A stretch of 64,000 nt of DNA from an uncultured Lachnospiraceae bacterium (lineage in GTDB: Bacteria; Bacillota; Clostridia; Lachnospirales; Lachnospiraceae): contig CAKRES010000002.1 of NCBI GenBank assembly GCA_934317845.1, forward strand, positions 186,001 through 250,000, given 5' to 3'. A program made the translations under genes and the position numbers. Positions 51,109 to 60,349 of this stretch are shown in pieces. Each line of letters begins with the position of its first letter. Within the stretch, counting starts at the first letter, position 1. Below the pieces are notes generated by a model, which was not told where the DNA came from, did not search any database, and saw only the letters and a program-made list of their open reading frames with translations.

Positions 51109-51137
51109 TTTACAAAACGATGGTTTCGTTTTATAAT
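51109..51137 (+). promoter_or_regulatory. Promoter of the Tad pilus operon
   Basis: TTTACA (51109-51114), 17-nt spacer, TATAAT (51132-51137). The 80-nt leader contains GCGGT (51153-51157) able to pair with ACCGC (51178-51182); no terminator run follows. Confidence 0.7.
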
Positions 51138-51220
51138 CAAATCATTCTTAGCGGTGGTCTACTCAGCCATTCAAAAACCGCGTTTATTCCAAACCACAAT
51201 TACATAGGAACAGGAGAAGT

Positions 51221-51733
51221 ATGCTAAAAGATATGAGTATAGCAGGCTTTCTTGTTGGTGCAGCAATGTATGACGTATTTTTCCGCCTTGTGCCGAACCG
51301 TTATGTGAAAGGTTCGATGCTTTGCGGATGGTTGTATAATTGCTTTTTTTGTGTGCCAATCTGGAAGCCGCTTGGTGGGATCCTTGTAACGATCGCTGTG
51401 GGGGCAGCTCTTTATCTGTTAGGTGCGATACGGGCCGCAGATGTCAAGGTGCTGCTGGTGCTTTCCCTTTTTATCGGAACGGCAGTCGGCAGGGTGATCT
51501 GGGGAAGTCTGGTTCTGACTGCTTTGTTCGGAACAGGATTTCTTTTATATAAACGTAAGCTGTTTTCCCGGTTGAAACAAGTCTGGTATTATGCGATGTC
51601 CTGTATTCGGAGCAGACAGTTTTATTCTTATGCCCTTACCGGAAAGGAGCAGTGTTATGGTGTACCATTTGTTTTATTTATTTTTTTGAGCTGGGCAGTG
51701 CTATGGTGGGAGGAACAGGGATGTATCAGATAA
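51221..51733 (+). CDS. Type A24 prepilin peptidase (TadV/CpaA-like)
   Basis: A 170-residue membrane aspartic protease. The first catalytic Asp is in YDVFFRLVPN (near residue 18) and the second in AIRAADVKVLLVLSLF (near residue 72); the usual GxGDxK is here RAADVK, keeping Asp and Lys but not the glycines. It should cleave the Flp1 and TadE-like prepilins of this operon. The start follows AACAGGAG. It overlaps the next gene by 13 nt. Confidence 0.82.
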   Translation: MLKDMSIAGFLVGAAMYDVFFRLVPNRYVKGSMLCGWLYNCFFCVPIWKPLGGILVTIAVGAALYLLGAIRAADVKVLLVLSLFIGTAVGRVIWGSLVLTALFGTGFLLYKRKLFSRLKQVWYYAMSCIRSRQFYSYALTGKEQCYGVPFVLFIFLSWAVLWWEEQGCIR

Positions 51734-52560
51734 TCATATGGGATGACCGGATTTCTTATGCTATGCGTTTGATGGAATATCTGAACCATAACGCTAAAGG
51801 AGCGTATCTGGCAGTGTTTTATCAGGAGGAGTCACAAGTAAAAGAAGCGTATGAACAGCAGAAGGAGCGTTTGCTGCTTGTTTCCGAATCCTTTCAAAAG
51901 AAAATTGCACAGTGGAAGCTTACAGAGGAGCAGGCGGGTACGGTCTGGTATTTATCGGAGACAAAGATGAAGGAGGAGACAGTCTGGTTCCGCTATCAAA
52001 GACCGGATCGGCTGCGTCAGTTGATCGAGCTGCAGATGTTAAAGGAAAGTCCGGTCTGCAGTGTAAAAAAGCAGGAGATTATTGGTGTAATGGCGTCACT
52101 TTACGATCATGCATCCCATCAGTATGTTATGGAGCAGATCGATGCACCATTCAAATGTCTGTTTGAGTTTACGTCTTCTTTGGATGAAAACGAGGCGGCT
52201 TGTGAAAGCGAGCAGCTCCTTTACAATATAAAAACAAGAAAAGATATGCCGGAGGAGGAACTGCTTTCTTATCTTGACTCCTGTGGGGAGGGAGTGCGTA
52301 TAAAGCCACTGCGTTCTCCCTTTGACAGCCGTTCATTGGCGGCCGCAGATTTTGCGTGGTTCTTTGAAACACTGCAAAAGTGTGGTATCAGTCACATCTA
52401 TGTTTACTTTGACTGGGGAACGATACATGATCCGGATGTGGTGGCAGTGTTTTCAAGGTTGATCTTATTAGAGACTTCCGGGTATGAACTGCGAATTAAG
52501 AACCTTAAGGATTATCTGGGTGTACTGCAGTTTAACAGCGAGGTGTTCCGGATTGGATGA
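51721..52560 (+). CDS. TadZ/CpaE-like pilus assembly protein lacking the ATPase motif
   Basis: A 279-residue soluble protein between the prepilin peptidase and TadA, the usual place of TadZ. Its first 110 residues look like a receiver-type domain (YQIIIWDDRISYAMRLMEYL); the following region matches the size of a MinD-like domain but no Walker A is visible. It may only mark the pole or scaffold the secretion ATPase. The ATG at 51721 has GGGAGG ten bases upstream. The assignment rests mainly on context. Confidence 0.6.
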   Translation: MYQIIIWDDRISYAMRLMEYLNHNAKGAYLAVFYQEESQVKEAYEQQKERLLLVSESFQKKIAQWKLTEEQAGTVWYLSETKMKEETVWFRYQRPDRLRQLIELQMLKESPVCSVKKQEIIGVMASLYDHASHQYVMEQIDAPFKCLFEFTSSLDENEAACESEQLLYNIKTRKDMPEEELLSYLDSCGEGVRIKPLRSPFDSRSLAAADFAWFFETLQKCGISHIYVYFDWGTIHDPDVVAVFSRLILLETSGYELRIKNLKDYLGVLQFNSEVFRIG

Positions 52561-52570
52561 GGGTAAATGG

Positions 52571-53824
52571 ATGCAGCTGCTTACAGTGGAAGATGCAGTA
52601 AGAAGACAGCTAGAAGCGGTTCCTTTTGTCACGGATGAGATCGTTTATGAAACGATCGATGCAGCGATCGCCGGTCAGGCGAGGCAGCAATATTTGTCTT
52701 ATGCAGAGCGAAAAGAACTCCGGTATCAGGTGTTTCAGAGTATGCGGGAATACGATGTGCTTACTCCGCTGCTGAATGATAAAGAGATCACGGAGATCAT
52801 GGTGAATCGTTATGATCAGATCTTTTGTGAAAAGGAAGGTAAAATTATAAAAAGCGGAATTTCTTTTCGGAGTCCGGAGAAATATGCAGATGTGATCCAG
52901 CAGATCGTATCGGAGGCCAACCGGGTGGTGAATGAAGCATCCCCCATTGTGGATGCCAGATTGAAAGATGGTTCCCGGGTAAATGTCGTGCTCTCTCCCA
53001 TCTCTTTAGATGGCTCCTGCCTTACGATCCGTAAGTTTTCGGAACGGCCGTTAACCATGAAACGCCTGGTGGAGCTGCATTCCTTGCCGGAAGCAGTTGC
53101 CGAGTGGCTTTCCTATTTAGTTAAGAGCGGATACAACATTTTTATCAGTGGGGGAACCGGATCAGGTAAGACTACATTTTTAAATGCATTGTCAGAATGT
53201 ATCCCGAAAGAGGAACGTATCATCACGATCGAGGATTCCGCCGAGCTGAAGCTGAATGGGATTGCTAATCTGGTACGGTTGGAGGTGCGCAACGCAAACC
53301 TGGAAGGTGAACTTGCAGTCTCTATGAAAGATCTGATCAAAGCGTCACTTCGTATGAGACCGGACCGGATCATTGTGGGGGAGGTTCGTTCGGAGGAGAC
53401 TTTGGATATGCTGCAGGCTTTAAATACCGGCCATGATGGATCTATTTCTACCGGACATGCCAACAGTGCAAAGGATATGCTGACACGATTGGAGACCATG
53501 GTGCTGATGGGATTTGATATGCCGGTTCCTGCACTCAGAGGGCAGATCGCGTCGGCATTGGAGATCATCATACATTTAGGCAGATTAAGAGATCATAGCA
53601 GAAAAGTGTTGGAGATTGTGGAGGTGTTGCAGATGGAAGAAGGAGAGATTCAGTGTCAGACATTGTTCCAGTTTCAGGAGGAACAGTGCTACCATGCCAG
53701 AGTGCAGGGGCAGCTTTTGCCCAAGCGTGATCTGAAGCAGGTGGCGAAATTAAAAGATGCAGGATATTTTGACCGTTATATGGAATTGATGGAGAGGATT
53801 AAGAATGAAACGATGGAAGCTTAG
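52571..53824 (+). CDS. tadA: TadA/CpaF secretion ATPase
   Basis: A 417-residue type II/IV secretion ATPase. Walker A is FISGGTGSGKTTF (about 190-202), the Asp box ITIEDSAELKL follows, Walker B is RPDRIIVGEVR (about 258-268), and the His box is STGHANS. It powers Flp pilus assembly on the cytosolic membrane face with TadB and TadC. The ATG at 52571 is in frame behind GATGAGGG. It overlaps tadB by 20 nt. Confidence 0.95.
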   Translation: MQLLTVEDAVRRQLEAVPFVTDEIVYETIDAAIAGQARQQYLSYAERKELRYQVFQSMREYDVLTPLLNDKEITEIMVNRYDQIFCEKEGKIIKSGISFRSPEKYADVIQQIVSEANRVVNEASPIVDARLKDGSRVNVVLSPISLDGSCLTIRKFSERPLTMKRLVELHSLPEAVAEWLSYLVKSGYNIFISGGTGSGKTTFLNALSECIPKEERIITIEDSAELKLNGIANLVRLEVRNANLEGELAVSMKDLIKASLRMRPDRIIVGEVRSEETLDMLQALNTGHDGSISTGHANSAKDMLTRLETMVLMGFDMPVPALRGQIASALEIIIHLGRLRDHSRKVLEIVEVLQMEEGEIQCQTLFQFQEEQCYHARVQGQLLPKRDLKQVAKLKDAGYFDRYMELMERIKNETMEA

Positions 53825-54551
53825 CCAGGCAGCAGAGTGGGTGGTACTTCGTAACGCACTGGCAATGTATGGGGTATTTACAGGAGTGGCAGGGGTACTC
53901 TGTTACCGTTCTGTCTGGACAGTCGTATGTTGTCTTCCCATGCTGGTCTTCTTTTACCGTCAGGAACAAAACAGAGTGCAGCAAAAAAGAATGGTGCGGC
54001 TCAGGCAGGAGTTAAAGGAATTTATGGGAGCAATGTCAGCAGCTTTGATGGCAGGCTATGCACTGGAAAATACACTTCCTTTGATTCTGGAAGATCTTAC
54101 ACACCGTTTCCCGGAAGGAAGTGAACTGGGGAAGGAATGTGAACATATGATAGCCGGACGACAGATGCAAAAAAACACAGAGCAGTTATTTCTGGAAATG
54201 GCACAGCGTGTGGATATAAAGGAACTTCACGAATTTTGTGAGGTGATCGTCATTGCAAAACGACGGGGTGGCAATCTGATCGAGCTGATCCGGGAAGCAA
54301 TACTTGGGATAGAAGAACAGTTGAGGCTTCAGGATGAACTCTGTGTGATGACAGCAGCGAAAACATTGGAATTAAAGGTAATGCTGATTGTACCGTTTGG
54401 ATTGCTTCTTTATCTGCGGCTTACCAGTCCCGGTTATCTGGATGTGTTTTATCACAACTTATTTGGAATTGTTTTTATGAGTGGAAGTCTGGTAGTGATC
54501 GCAGTGGCATATATCTGGTCACAGCGTATCTTAACCCGATTGGAAAAGTAG
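53805..54551 (+). CDS. tadB: TadB-like type II secretion F domain protein
   Basis: A 248-residue inner-membrane protein with two N-terminal segments (about 12-48), a T2SSF domain (LRQELKEFMGAMSAALMAGYALENTLP through EFCEVIVIAKRRGGNLIELI), and two C-terminal segments. It forms the pilus assembly platform with TadC. GAGAGG precedes the start within tadA. The length is a little short for TadB (about 300), mostly from a reduced N-terminus. Confidence 0.9.
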   Translation: MKRWKLSQAAEWVVLRNALAMYGVFTGVAGVLCYRSVWTVVCCLPMLVFFYRQEQNRVQQKRMVRLRQELKEFMGAMSAALMAGYALENTLPLILEDLTHRFPEGSELGKECEHMIAGRQMQKNTEQLFLEMAQRVDIKELHEFCEVIVIAKRRGGNLIELIREAILGIEEQLRLQDELCVMTAAKTLELKVMLIVPFGLLLYLRLTSPGYLDVFYHNLFGIVFMSGSLVVIAVAYIWSQRILTRLEK

Positions 54552-54560
54552 GAGGAAATT

Positions 54561-55964
54561 TTGATTCTGATCTATAGTTTGTTGTTTTTTTGCGGTGCTT
54601 TCGTGCTGTTTTTGGGAGAAAAAAAGAGGATGCAACCGTTTTATGCTGGTGCAGGGGATGTGCTGATGCAGCTTTTTCCGGCTAAGCTAAGACAGCAGTT
54701 GTTAAATCCACATCGGTATCGAAAAATACATGTAGCAAATGAGGAAGGTGTTACGGCATTTGCAAAACAGCATATTATGCGGCTGCTTGGCAGGATGGTG
54801 CTCTGTTTTACTCTGTTCAGTTTGCTGGGACTTTGTTATGAGGGAGCAGCCTTGTCTTCCCATAATAAGAAATATATTACGTTAAATCGGGATGTATATG
54901 GAGGAGAAGTCATGCACTACCCGCTTTTGCTGGAGCAGAGCGAGGGGACAACAAAGGAGGTTACGATTTCTGTCTACCCACAGGAATTTGAGACAAAAAA
55001 ACGGGAGCAGCTCTGGTCTGAGGGAATGGCTTTGGCATGGAAGACTTTCCTTGGCAGGAATAAATCATATGAGGAGATCCTCTATTCCGTACATCCGGTA
55101 CAACAACTGGAGGAGGTTCCTCTTTCCTTTCACTGGTGGTGGGAGGAACAGGAGGTGTTGTCACCGGATGGGATATTAGATAAAGATCAAATAAAAAAAG
55201 AGATTGCAGTGACCGTAACACTGGAGGCAGATTTTGACGGAGAAATAAGAAAGGAACAGAAGGTGTTGTTACTACAGCCACAGATTCTTACGAAAGAGGA
55301 GCAGCAAAGGCAGGAATTTCTTTCTTATGTAAAACAGATGGAAAAAAAGAATCGTACAAAAAACAAGATCCGGTTGCCTCTTGCATTTGAAGGTCTTCAT
55401 ATAAAAGAGCCTGATCAGCAGAAAAATACTTATGTTTTTCTCTTTCTGGCAGTTGGTATTCCCTTGCTGTTGCTGGTAAAAAACCGGCAGGAGGAAAAAG
55501 AGAAGCTGGAACAGAAGAAAAGGCAGTTTCAGATGGTGTATCCGAATATCCTGCAAAAGCTTACATTATATATCGGCGCCGGAATGACGGTGCGGGCGGC
55601 ATTTGTGGAACTGGCGGATAGTTTTACTACAGAATATGACTATGTCAAAGAGGAGTTATGTGCGTTGTCCGGACAATTGAACATGGGACAAAATGAATTG
55701 GTCTGCTATGAAGCTTTTGCCACACAGACAGAGGATGCCGCTTACCGCAGACTGGTTACGCTGCTATCACAAAATCTGAAAAAGGGTTCCAAGGAATTGC
55801 TTGTTCTATTAAAACAGGAGCGGCAGCATACTTTATTTCAACAGACAGAACAGATCCGCAAGCGGGGAGAGGAAGCAAGTACCCGGTTATTGTTTCCCAT
55901 GCTGTTATTGCTTTTAGTAGCGATGCTGTTTGTCATGGTTCCTGCATTTTTTCAGGTTATGTGA
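54561..55964 (+). CDS. tadC: TadC-like protein with large extracytoplasmic insertion
   Basis: A 467-residue protein starting with TTG at 54561, behind GGAGGAAAT. The T2SSF domain is in the C-terminal half (FQMVYPNILQKLTLYIGAGMTVRAAFVELADSF through the final segment LLFPMLLLLLVAMLFVMVP). Before it, between hydrophobic segments near 82-98 and 287-300, lies an extra domain of about 190 residues, which classical TadC lacks. It should be outside the membrane and could contact the pilus or wall. Confidence 0.82.
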   Translation: MILIYSLLFFCGAFVLFLGEKKRMQPFYAGAGDVLMQLFPAKLRQQLLNPHRYRKIHVANEEGVTAFAKQHIMRLLGRMVLCFTLFSLLGLCYEGAALSSHNKKYITLNRDVYGGEVMHYPLLLEQSEGTTKEVTISVYPQEFETKKREQLWSEGMALAWKTFLGRNKSYEEILYSVHPVQQLEEVPLSFHWWWEEQEVLSPDGILDKDQIKKEIAVTVTLEADFDGEIRKEQKVLLLQPQILTKEEQQRQEFLSYVKQMEKKNRTKNKIRLPLAFEGLHIKEPDQQKNTYVFLFLAVGIPLLLLVKNRQEEKEKLEQKKRQFQMVYPNILQKLTLYIGAGMTVRAAFVELADSFTTEYDYVKEELCALSGQLNMGQNELVCYEAFATQTEDAAYRRLVTLLSQNLKKGSKELLVLLKQERQHTLFQQTEQIRKRGEEASTRLLFPMLLLLLVAMLFVMVPAFFQVM

Positions 55965-56045
55965 TGTGGCACAGAAAGGTTATTTATGGGACCTTGGAGA
56001 GGGTCTTTAAAAACTACTACAGATCAGGAGAAGGAGGTGAGAAAG

Positions 56046-56234
56046 ATGAATCTTGCAAAGCGATGGGATGAATTTTGCCGGGAAGAGGACGCAATGGGTG
56101 TAGTGGAGATCATTTTGATCATTGTGGTACTTATCAGTCTGGTCGTGATCTTTAAAAGTCAGATCACAACAGTTGTGAATAATATCATGAAATCCATTAC
56201 CAAGGAATCGAAGGCTGTTTATGGTGGAAAGTAG
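56046..56234 (+). CDS. Flp1-type pilin
   Basis: A 62-residue prepilin: hydrophilic leader MNLAKRWDEFCREEDAMG, then hydrophobic VVEIILIIVVLISLVVIFK and a short tail. Cleavage after Gly18 would leave Glu at position 3. This is the expected major subunit of the Tad/Flp pilus. The ATG at 56046 follows AAGGAGGTGAG, the strongest ribosome site in the operon, fitting high expression. It overlaps the reading of the next gene only upstream of that gene's preferred start. Confidence 0.88.
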   Translation: MNLAKRWDEFCREEDAMGVVEIILIIVVLISLVVIFKSQITTVVNNIMKSITKESKAVYGGK

Positions 56235-56247
56235 AGAAAGGTACAGT

Positions 56248-57855
56248 ATGAAATTAAATGATCAGGGTGGGATCACGGTGACGCTTGCGCTTATGATCCC
56301 GGTGATCCTTCTTTTACTTCTTGTGCTCTTAGAGGGAATTCACGTTTCATTTGGAAAACAAAGACTTTGTGATCAGTTCTTTATGGCACAGGAAAGTGTA
56401 CTGGCGGATTATGATCCGTTTTTATGGCAGGAGTATCATATACTGGCTGTGGACGAAACCTATCATACGGATTCTTCTGCCATGCTTTCCCATATGCTTA
56501 AGCAATATGCACAGGAGGAAGGAACGAGCTCTTTAAAGGGATTTTCAGCAAATTATCCTTATACAATAGAAGAGCTTACGGTGACAGATCCTGTATCCCT
56601 GTTGGAAGAAGGGGTGCTGGTAAATGAGATCCGTGCATATATGGCAAAGAGTGTAACAAGGGATGTTTTGCTGCAGGTATTTGCAGACTGGAATCAGGAT
56701 CAGAAGCAGCAGATTACGAGTGTAAAAGAGGAGATGGAGGCATGCGAAAAAGAGGCAGCTTCCCAAAAGGAGCAGAAAGATTTAAAAGAAACAGAAGATG
56801 AGAAAGCAAATGCTGATCAGACAGTACAGTCTAAGGTCAAAGATCCCAGAAAGGAACTAAACAAGGTAAGAAAAAAAGGATTATTGTCCTTTGTGTCAGG
56901 AAGAGAAGACTGGTCAAAAGAACCGTATGGCCTGCAAGCATTGGAAGACAGCATAAAAAGCCAATGGAATAGCAGGGAAGAGACAGCGGAGGATGAGAGT
57001 ATCATGGAATTTGATAAAACAGAAGATGTGACTTCTCATCTGAAACAGTCATGGGACAAACAGTCTGTGACGGAAGAGGTGATCACGAAAGCGGCAGTGG
57101 CATTATATGCCGGAAAACATTTTTCCAGTATGGTGCAGACAGCTGAGAGGCCTTCCGGAAGTGATACGAATGCAATGAAGCAGACAGAGGAAGAAGAACA
57201 GGTGATGCAGTGCCAATTGGAATATCTTCTTTGTGGAAAGCAAAGTGATTATGACAATGCCAACAGTATTGTGCATCGTTTGCTTGCCATCCGTTTTCCA
57301 GTCAACTTTGCTTACGCTGCAACTGCCCCGGATCTGGTTGCAGAAGCCAATGCAGTCGCAGCAGAACTGGTAGGGGCGACATTAAATCCGGCGGTGATCG
57401 AAGTAACAGCCTATCTTTTGCTTGCTGCGGAAAGTTATGCGGAAGCTTTGTTGGATGTACGAAAATTATTGCATGGAGGAAGAGTGCCATATCTTAAAAC
57501 CGCATCCAATTTTAAGATCAGCCTAAGAAATCTTCCTGAGGTGTTGCAGGAAGTATTGACGGAAAATGAGACAAAAAACAGTCAGAAACAGGATAACAGT
57601 GAGGAAGGACTATACTATGCGGATTATCTGGGGATGCTCTTATTTTTGCAGCCGCAGCAGGTACAGTGTTGCAGAATGCTATGTGTGATGGAAAAAAGAG
57701 GACAGCAGAACCGGACTCCCTTTGCATTGTCCCACATGCTTTTTTCTTTTCAGGCGGAGGAAAAGGCAGTGCTTGCTCCTGCGTTTGGCAAATTGCCATT
57801 TTCTGACTTTGGTAAGGGATATAACATGACGTTTCGTAAGGTTGTTTCCTATTAG
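56248..57855 (+). CDS. DUF5702-type pseudopilin-like surface protein (TadG position)
   Basis: A 535-residue protein with a prepilin-like start (MKLNDQGG, then ITVTLALMIPVILLLLLVLLEG) and a long extracytoplasmic part rich in Lys/Glu in the middle (about 165-300, possible coiled coil). DUF5702 proteins occur in clostridial Tad loci where TadG stands elsewhere. GAGAAAGG precedes the ATG at 56248. It lies 13 nt after the pilin gene. Confidence 0.72.
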   Translation: MKLNDQGGITVTLALMIPVILLLLLVLLEGIHVSFGKQRLCDQFFMAQESVLADYDPFLWQEYHILAVDETYHTDSSAMLSHMLKQYAQEEGTSSLKGFSANYPYTIEELTVTDPVSLLEEGVLVNEIRAYMAKSVTRDVLLQVFADWNQDQKQQITSVKEEMEACEKEAASQKEQKDLKETEDEKANADQTVQSKVKDPRKELNKVRKKGLLSFVSGREDWSKEPYGLQALEDSIKSQWNSREETAEDESIMEFDKTEDVTSHLKQSWDKQSVTEEVITKAAVALYAGKHFSSMVQTAERPSGSDTNAMKQTEEEEQVMQCQLEYLLCGKQSDYDNANSIVHRLLAIRFPVNFAYAATAPDLVAEANAVAAELVGATLNPAVIEVTAYLLLAAESYAEALLDVRKLLHGGRVPYLKTASNFKISLRNLPEVLQEVLTENETKNSQKQDNSEEGLYYADYLGMLLFLQPQQVQCCRMLCVMEKRGQQNRTPFALSHMLFSFQAEEKAVLAPAFGKLPFSDFGKGYNMTFRKVVSY

Positions 57856-57879
57856 GAAACAGGTAAGGAGGCTTTTTCG

Positions 57880-58854
57880 ATGTTCTTTTGGTGGATGCAA
57901 AACGAAAAAAATCAAACGTATTTTAATTCCATAAATGGAATGGCAGCGATTCCCCAGCGTACTGTTTGCTTCAGTTCGTTCCCTTCTCCTTTAAAAAAAA
58001 TATATATACGACAATTACCCATAAAAAATTTTAAAAGAAAGGAAAAAATCTGGAAACAAAGCACGCAAGCATGTAAAAGAATAAAGTCCAAAAGAGCATC
58101 GAAAAAGGTCTTCTTGCCACAAGTTGTTATTTCTAATTCCGGTTCCATAACGGTGGAGGCGGCATTGGTTGTACCGTTGTGTATCTTTTTTTTGTATCTT
58201 ATGTTGTCTCTTGGCATGTCATATATCACAGAACAACGGGTACATGAAGCACTCGTGCAGACTGCCAGAACATTGGCAAAGGAAACTGCTATGGAAGAGG
58301 AAAAAGCAGTATTTTTTGTCAGAGCAGGCCTGCTATTTAGACAATATTGTACAGTAAACTCTGCCAGGATCAGGGGAGGAATTCAGGGAATTTCTTTTTG
58401 GAACAGTGAACAGAGAAATAGTAGTCAGGAGGTGGTGCTTCGCGTAAGTTATCAGATCACGATTTTTGTTCCGTTGTTTGGGACGCGAAACATACAGGTT
58501 AAGGATGAGGTGCATCACAGAATATATGATGGGTATCACCCTCGGAATAAGGAGGAGCTTCCGGATGGTTATGTATATATGACAGAACAGGGGGAGGTGT
58601 ATCATACAGATCCCAACTGTCGTTATCTTGCCATCAAAAGTGTACCTGTAACCGAAGAAGCGTCATATCGCGGGAAACGTAACTGCCGTTTGTGCAGAGA
58701 TCACCCGCTGACCGGAAGGTATATTACGATCGCCGGTGATTGCGTGCATCGTGATGCGGGGTGCAGTGCGATCCATCGCAGCGTAAGATTAGTGAAAAAA
58801 GATAAGGTGCAGGATAGGACACTTTGCAGTGTATGTGCCGGAGTAAGAAAGTAG
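57880..58854 (+). CDS. TadE-like minor pseudopilin with long N-terminal extension
   Basis: A 324-residue protein. The prepilin motif SGSITVEAALVVPLCIFFLY lies unusually late (about residues 86-106), with Gly before SITVE and Glu at +5. An 85-residue basic cytosolic extension precedes it; AAGGAGG eight bases before the ATG at 57880 supports this start. The C-terminal region has Cys pairs (CRYLA, CRLCRDH, CSVC, about 244-320) that may form disulfides or bind metal. Confidence 0.75.
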   Translation: MFFWWMQNEKNQTYFNSINGMAAIPQRTVCFSSFPSPLKKIYIRQLPIKNFKRKEKIWKQSTQACKRIKSKRASKKVFLPQVVISNSGSITVEAALVVPLCIFFLYLMLSLGMSYITEQRVHEALVQTARTLAKETAMEEEKAVFFVRAGLLFRQYCTVNSARIRGGIQGISFWNSEQRNSSQEVVLRVSYQITIFVPLFGTRNIQVKDEVHHRIYDGYHPRNKEELPDGYVYMTEQGEVYHTDPNCRYLAIKSVPVTEEASYRGKRNCRLCRDHPLTGRYITIAGDCVHRDAGCSAIHRSVRLVKKDKVQDRTLCSVCAGVRK

Positions 58855-58864
58855 GAGAAAACGA

Positions 58865-59386
58865 ATGGAGAAAAAAGAAGTACGGTGCGGGGCATTGAAT
58901 AACTGCGGATATCTGACGATAGAAATGGCATTGCTGTTTCCGCTCATTCTTTTTCTGATTGTGACGCTTTGTTTTATAGGCATTTATGAACTGGAACTAG
59001 CAAGACTGCAAAGTAGTATGCAACGGGTATTAGCGTATGCTTCATTATCTTATAAAAAGAGTAGTGATCTGACACTTGGTGTAGTCAATATAAAACAGAG
59101 AAACCAGCAGCCGTTGTTTTCCTTTTCTTCTTCCGAGGAGGAAAAGGAACTGGTACGTTTATTAAATCAGGAAATACAGGACGGATTTTGCACGATCACA
59201 GTAAAACAGGTCAAAGCCAACATAGGAAGAAAGCATATGAAACTTACCGTACAAATACAGACAAAAGCAAAGCTGCTGCACTATACCAATGAAAAAGAGC
59301 AGATACATAGGGTGTGTTGTCGGGTGGATGTCGGAGATTTTTCGGATTGGATCAGAGGTCACCAGACAGAAGAAGAGGAGGAATAA
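58865..59386 (+). CDS. TadE-like minor pseudopilin
   Basis: A 173-residue protein with a short leader, the prepilin motif CGYLTIEMALLFPLILFLIV (about residues 14-33, Glu at +5 after Gly) and a soluble extracytoplasmic domain. It starts ten bases after the previous gene behind AGGAG. It is expected to be processed by the TadV-like peptidase. Confidence 0.82.
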   Translation: MEKKEVRCGALNNCGYLTIEMALLFPLILFLIVTLCFIGIYELELARLQSSMQRVLAYASLSYKKSSDLTLGVVNIKQRNQQPLFSFSSSEEEKELVRLLNQEIQDGFCTITVKQVKANIGRKHMKLTVQIQTKAKLLHYTNEKEQIHRVCCRVDVGDFSDWIRGHQTEEEEE

Positions 59387-59390
59387 GAAG

Positions 59391-60266
59391 GTGCAGAAAG
59401 CAGTAACATGGGAATATCAAAAGGATGGTTTTACAAGCTACATGATAACAAAACAGCTGGAGCATACGGAAGAATATGAATGCAGGATGATAGAAGAGGA
59501 TCCCAGTCTTTGCCTGCTTCCCTGTCATAGCAAAGAGGGGAAACTATGGTTTGAGATTCAGGACCATATGACATTGGAGGAAGGACTTTACCGTACCAGA
59601 AGTCAGGGACGATATTTGCGGGAAGTATTTGAAAAATTGCTACATGTCTTGGAACAGTTTGAAGGAACACTGCTTCGGGAAGATAGCATTTATCTTTCAA
59701 AAGAGACCATATTCCTGGATGCAAAGGAACAATTGTCATTATGTTATTTAAGTGGTTATGAGGGGAATATCCGGGAACAGATCGTAAGGTTAGTGGAGTA
59801 TCTGATGAAAAAGATCGATCACAAGGATCAGGAAGCAGTAGTATTTGTGTATGGTCTGTACCCTGTTGTACAGGAGCAGAATTTTAGTTTGGAACGTGTG
59901 AAAGAATTTTTGCAGGAGCAGGCAGCAGTAAGAATGGAGATGCCCCAAACACAATCGGTATTTCTTGCAGAACAAGAGGACATAACAGAAAGTCAGAAAC
60001 GAGAGAATCCGGTAAAGCAACGGAATGAGAAAGAGGAAAAAACGTACAGTCCTAAAGAGTATGTGGCGCAAAAAAAGAAATATCATTATCGGATGGGCGC
60101 GATCGGTTGTGGAACAGGTGCGGCTCTTTTGGTGCTTGTTGTCTGTTACCGGATGCAAGTATATGGGAAAAGCGGGCAGTATTTTTTGACGGGACTGTTT
60201 GTGCCGGCTGCCGCGATCGTGATTCTGGTGGCAGGCATGATCTTCTTATTACACAGAGCAAAATGA
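59391..60266 (+). CDS. DUF6382 protein without FHA domain
   Basis: A 291-residue protein starting with GTG at 59391, with GGAGG ten bases upstream. Residues 1-190 match the DUF6382 pattern found at the end of Tad loci in Lachnospiraceae (YMITKQLEHTEEYECRMIEE, LCLLPCHSKEGKLWFEI). A charged linker and two C-terminal membrane segments (about 235-255 and 265-287) follow. Relatives usually continue into a phosphopeptide-binding FHA domain; here the frame ends after the second segment. Confidence 0.72.
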   Translation: MQKAVTWEYQKDGFTSYMITKQLEHTEEYECRMIEEDPSLCLLPCHSKEGKLWFEIQDHMTLEEGLYRTRSQGRYLREVFEKLLHVLEQFEGTLLREDSIYLSKETIFLDAKEQLSLCYLSGYEGNIREQIVRLVEYLMKKIDHKDQEAVVFVYGLYPVVQEQNFSLERVKEFLQEQAAVRMEMPQTQSVFLAEQEDITESQKRENPVKQRNEKEEKTYSPKEYVAQKKKYHYRMGAIGCGTGAALLVLVVCYRMQVYGKSGQYFLTGLFVPAAAIVILVAGMIFLLHRAK

Positions 60267-60349
60267 AATAATTGAAAACAACAAAGGATGAATGGTTGAA
60301 AGCAGAGGATGGCTATGTTACACTGAAAAAAAGTAACGGAGGTGAGAGG

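Noticed and set aside
57846..57862. Palindrome GTTTCCTATTAGGAAAC as operator
   Set aside because: It lies at the end of a coding gene inside the Tad operon with no promoter nearby; probably chance or weak structure.
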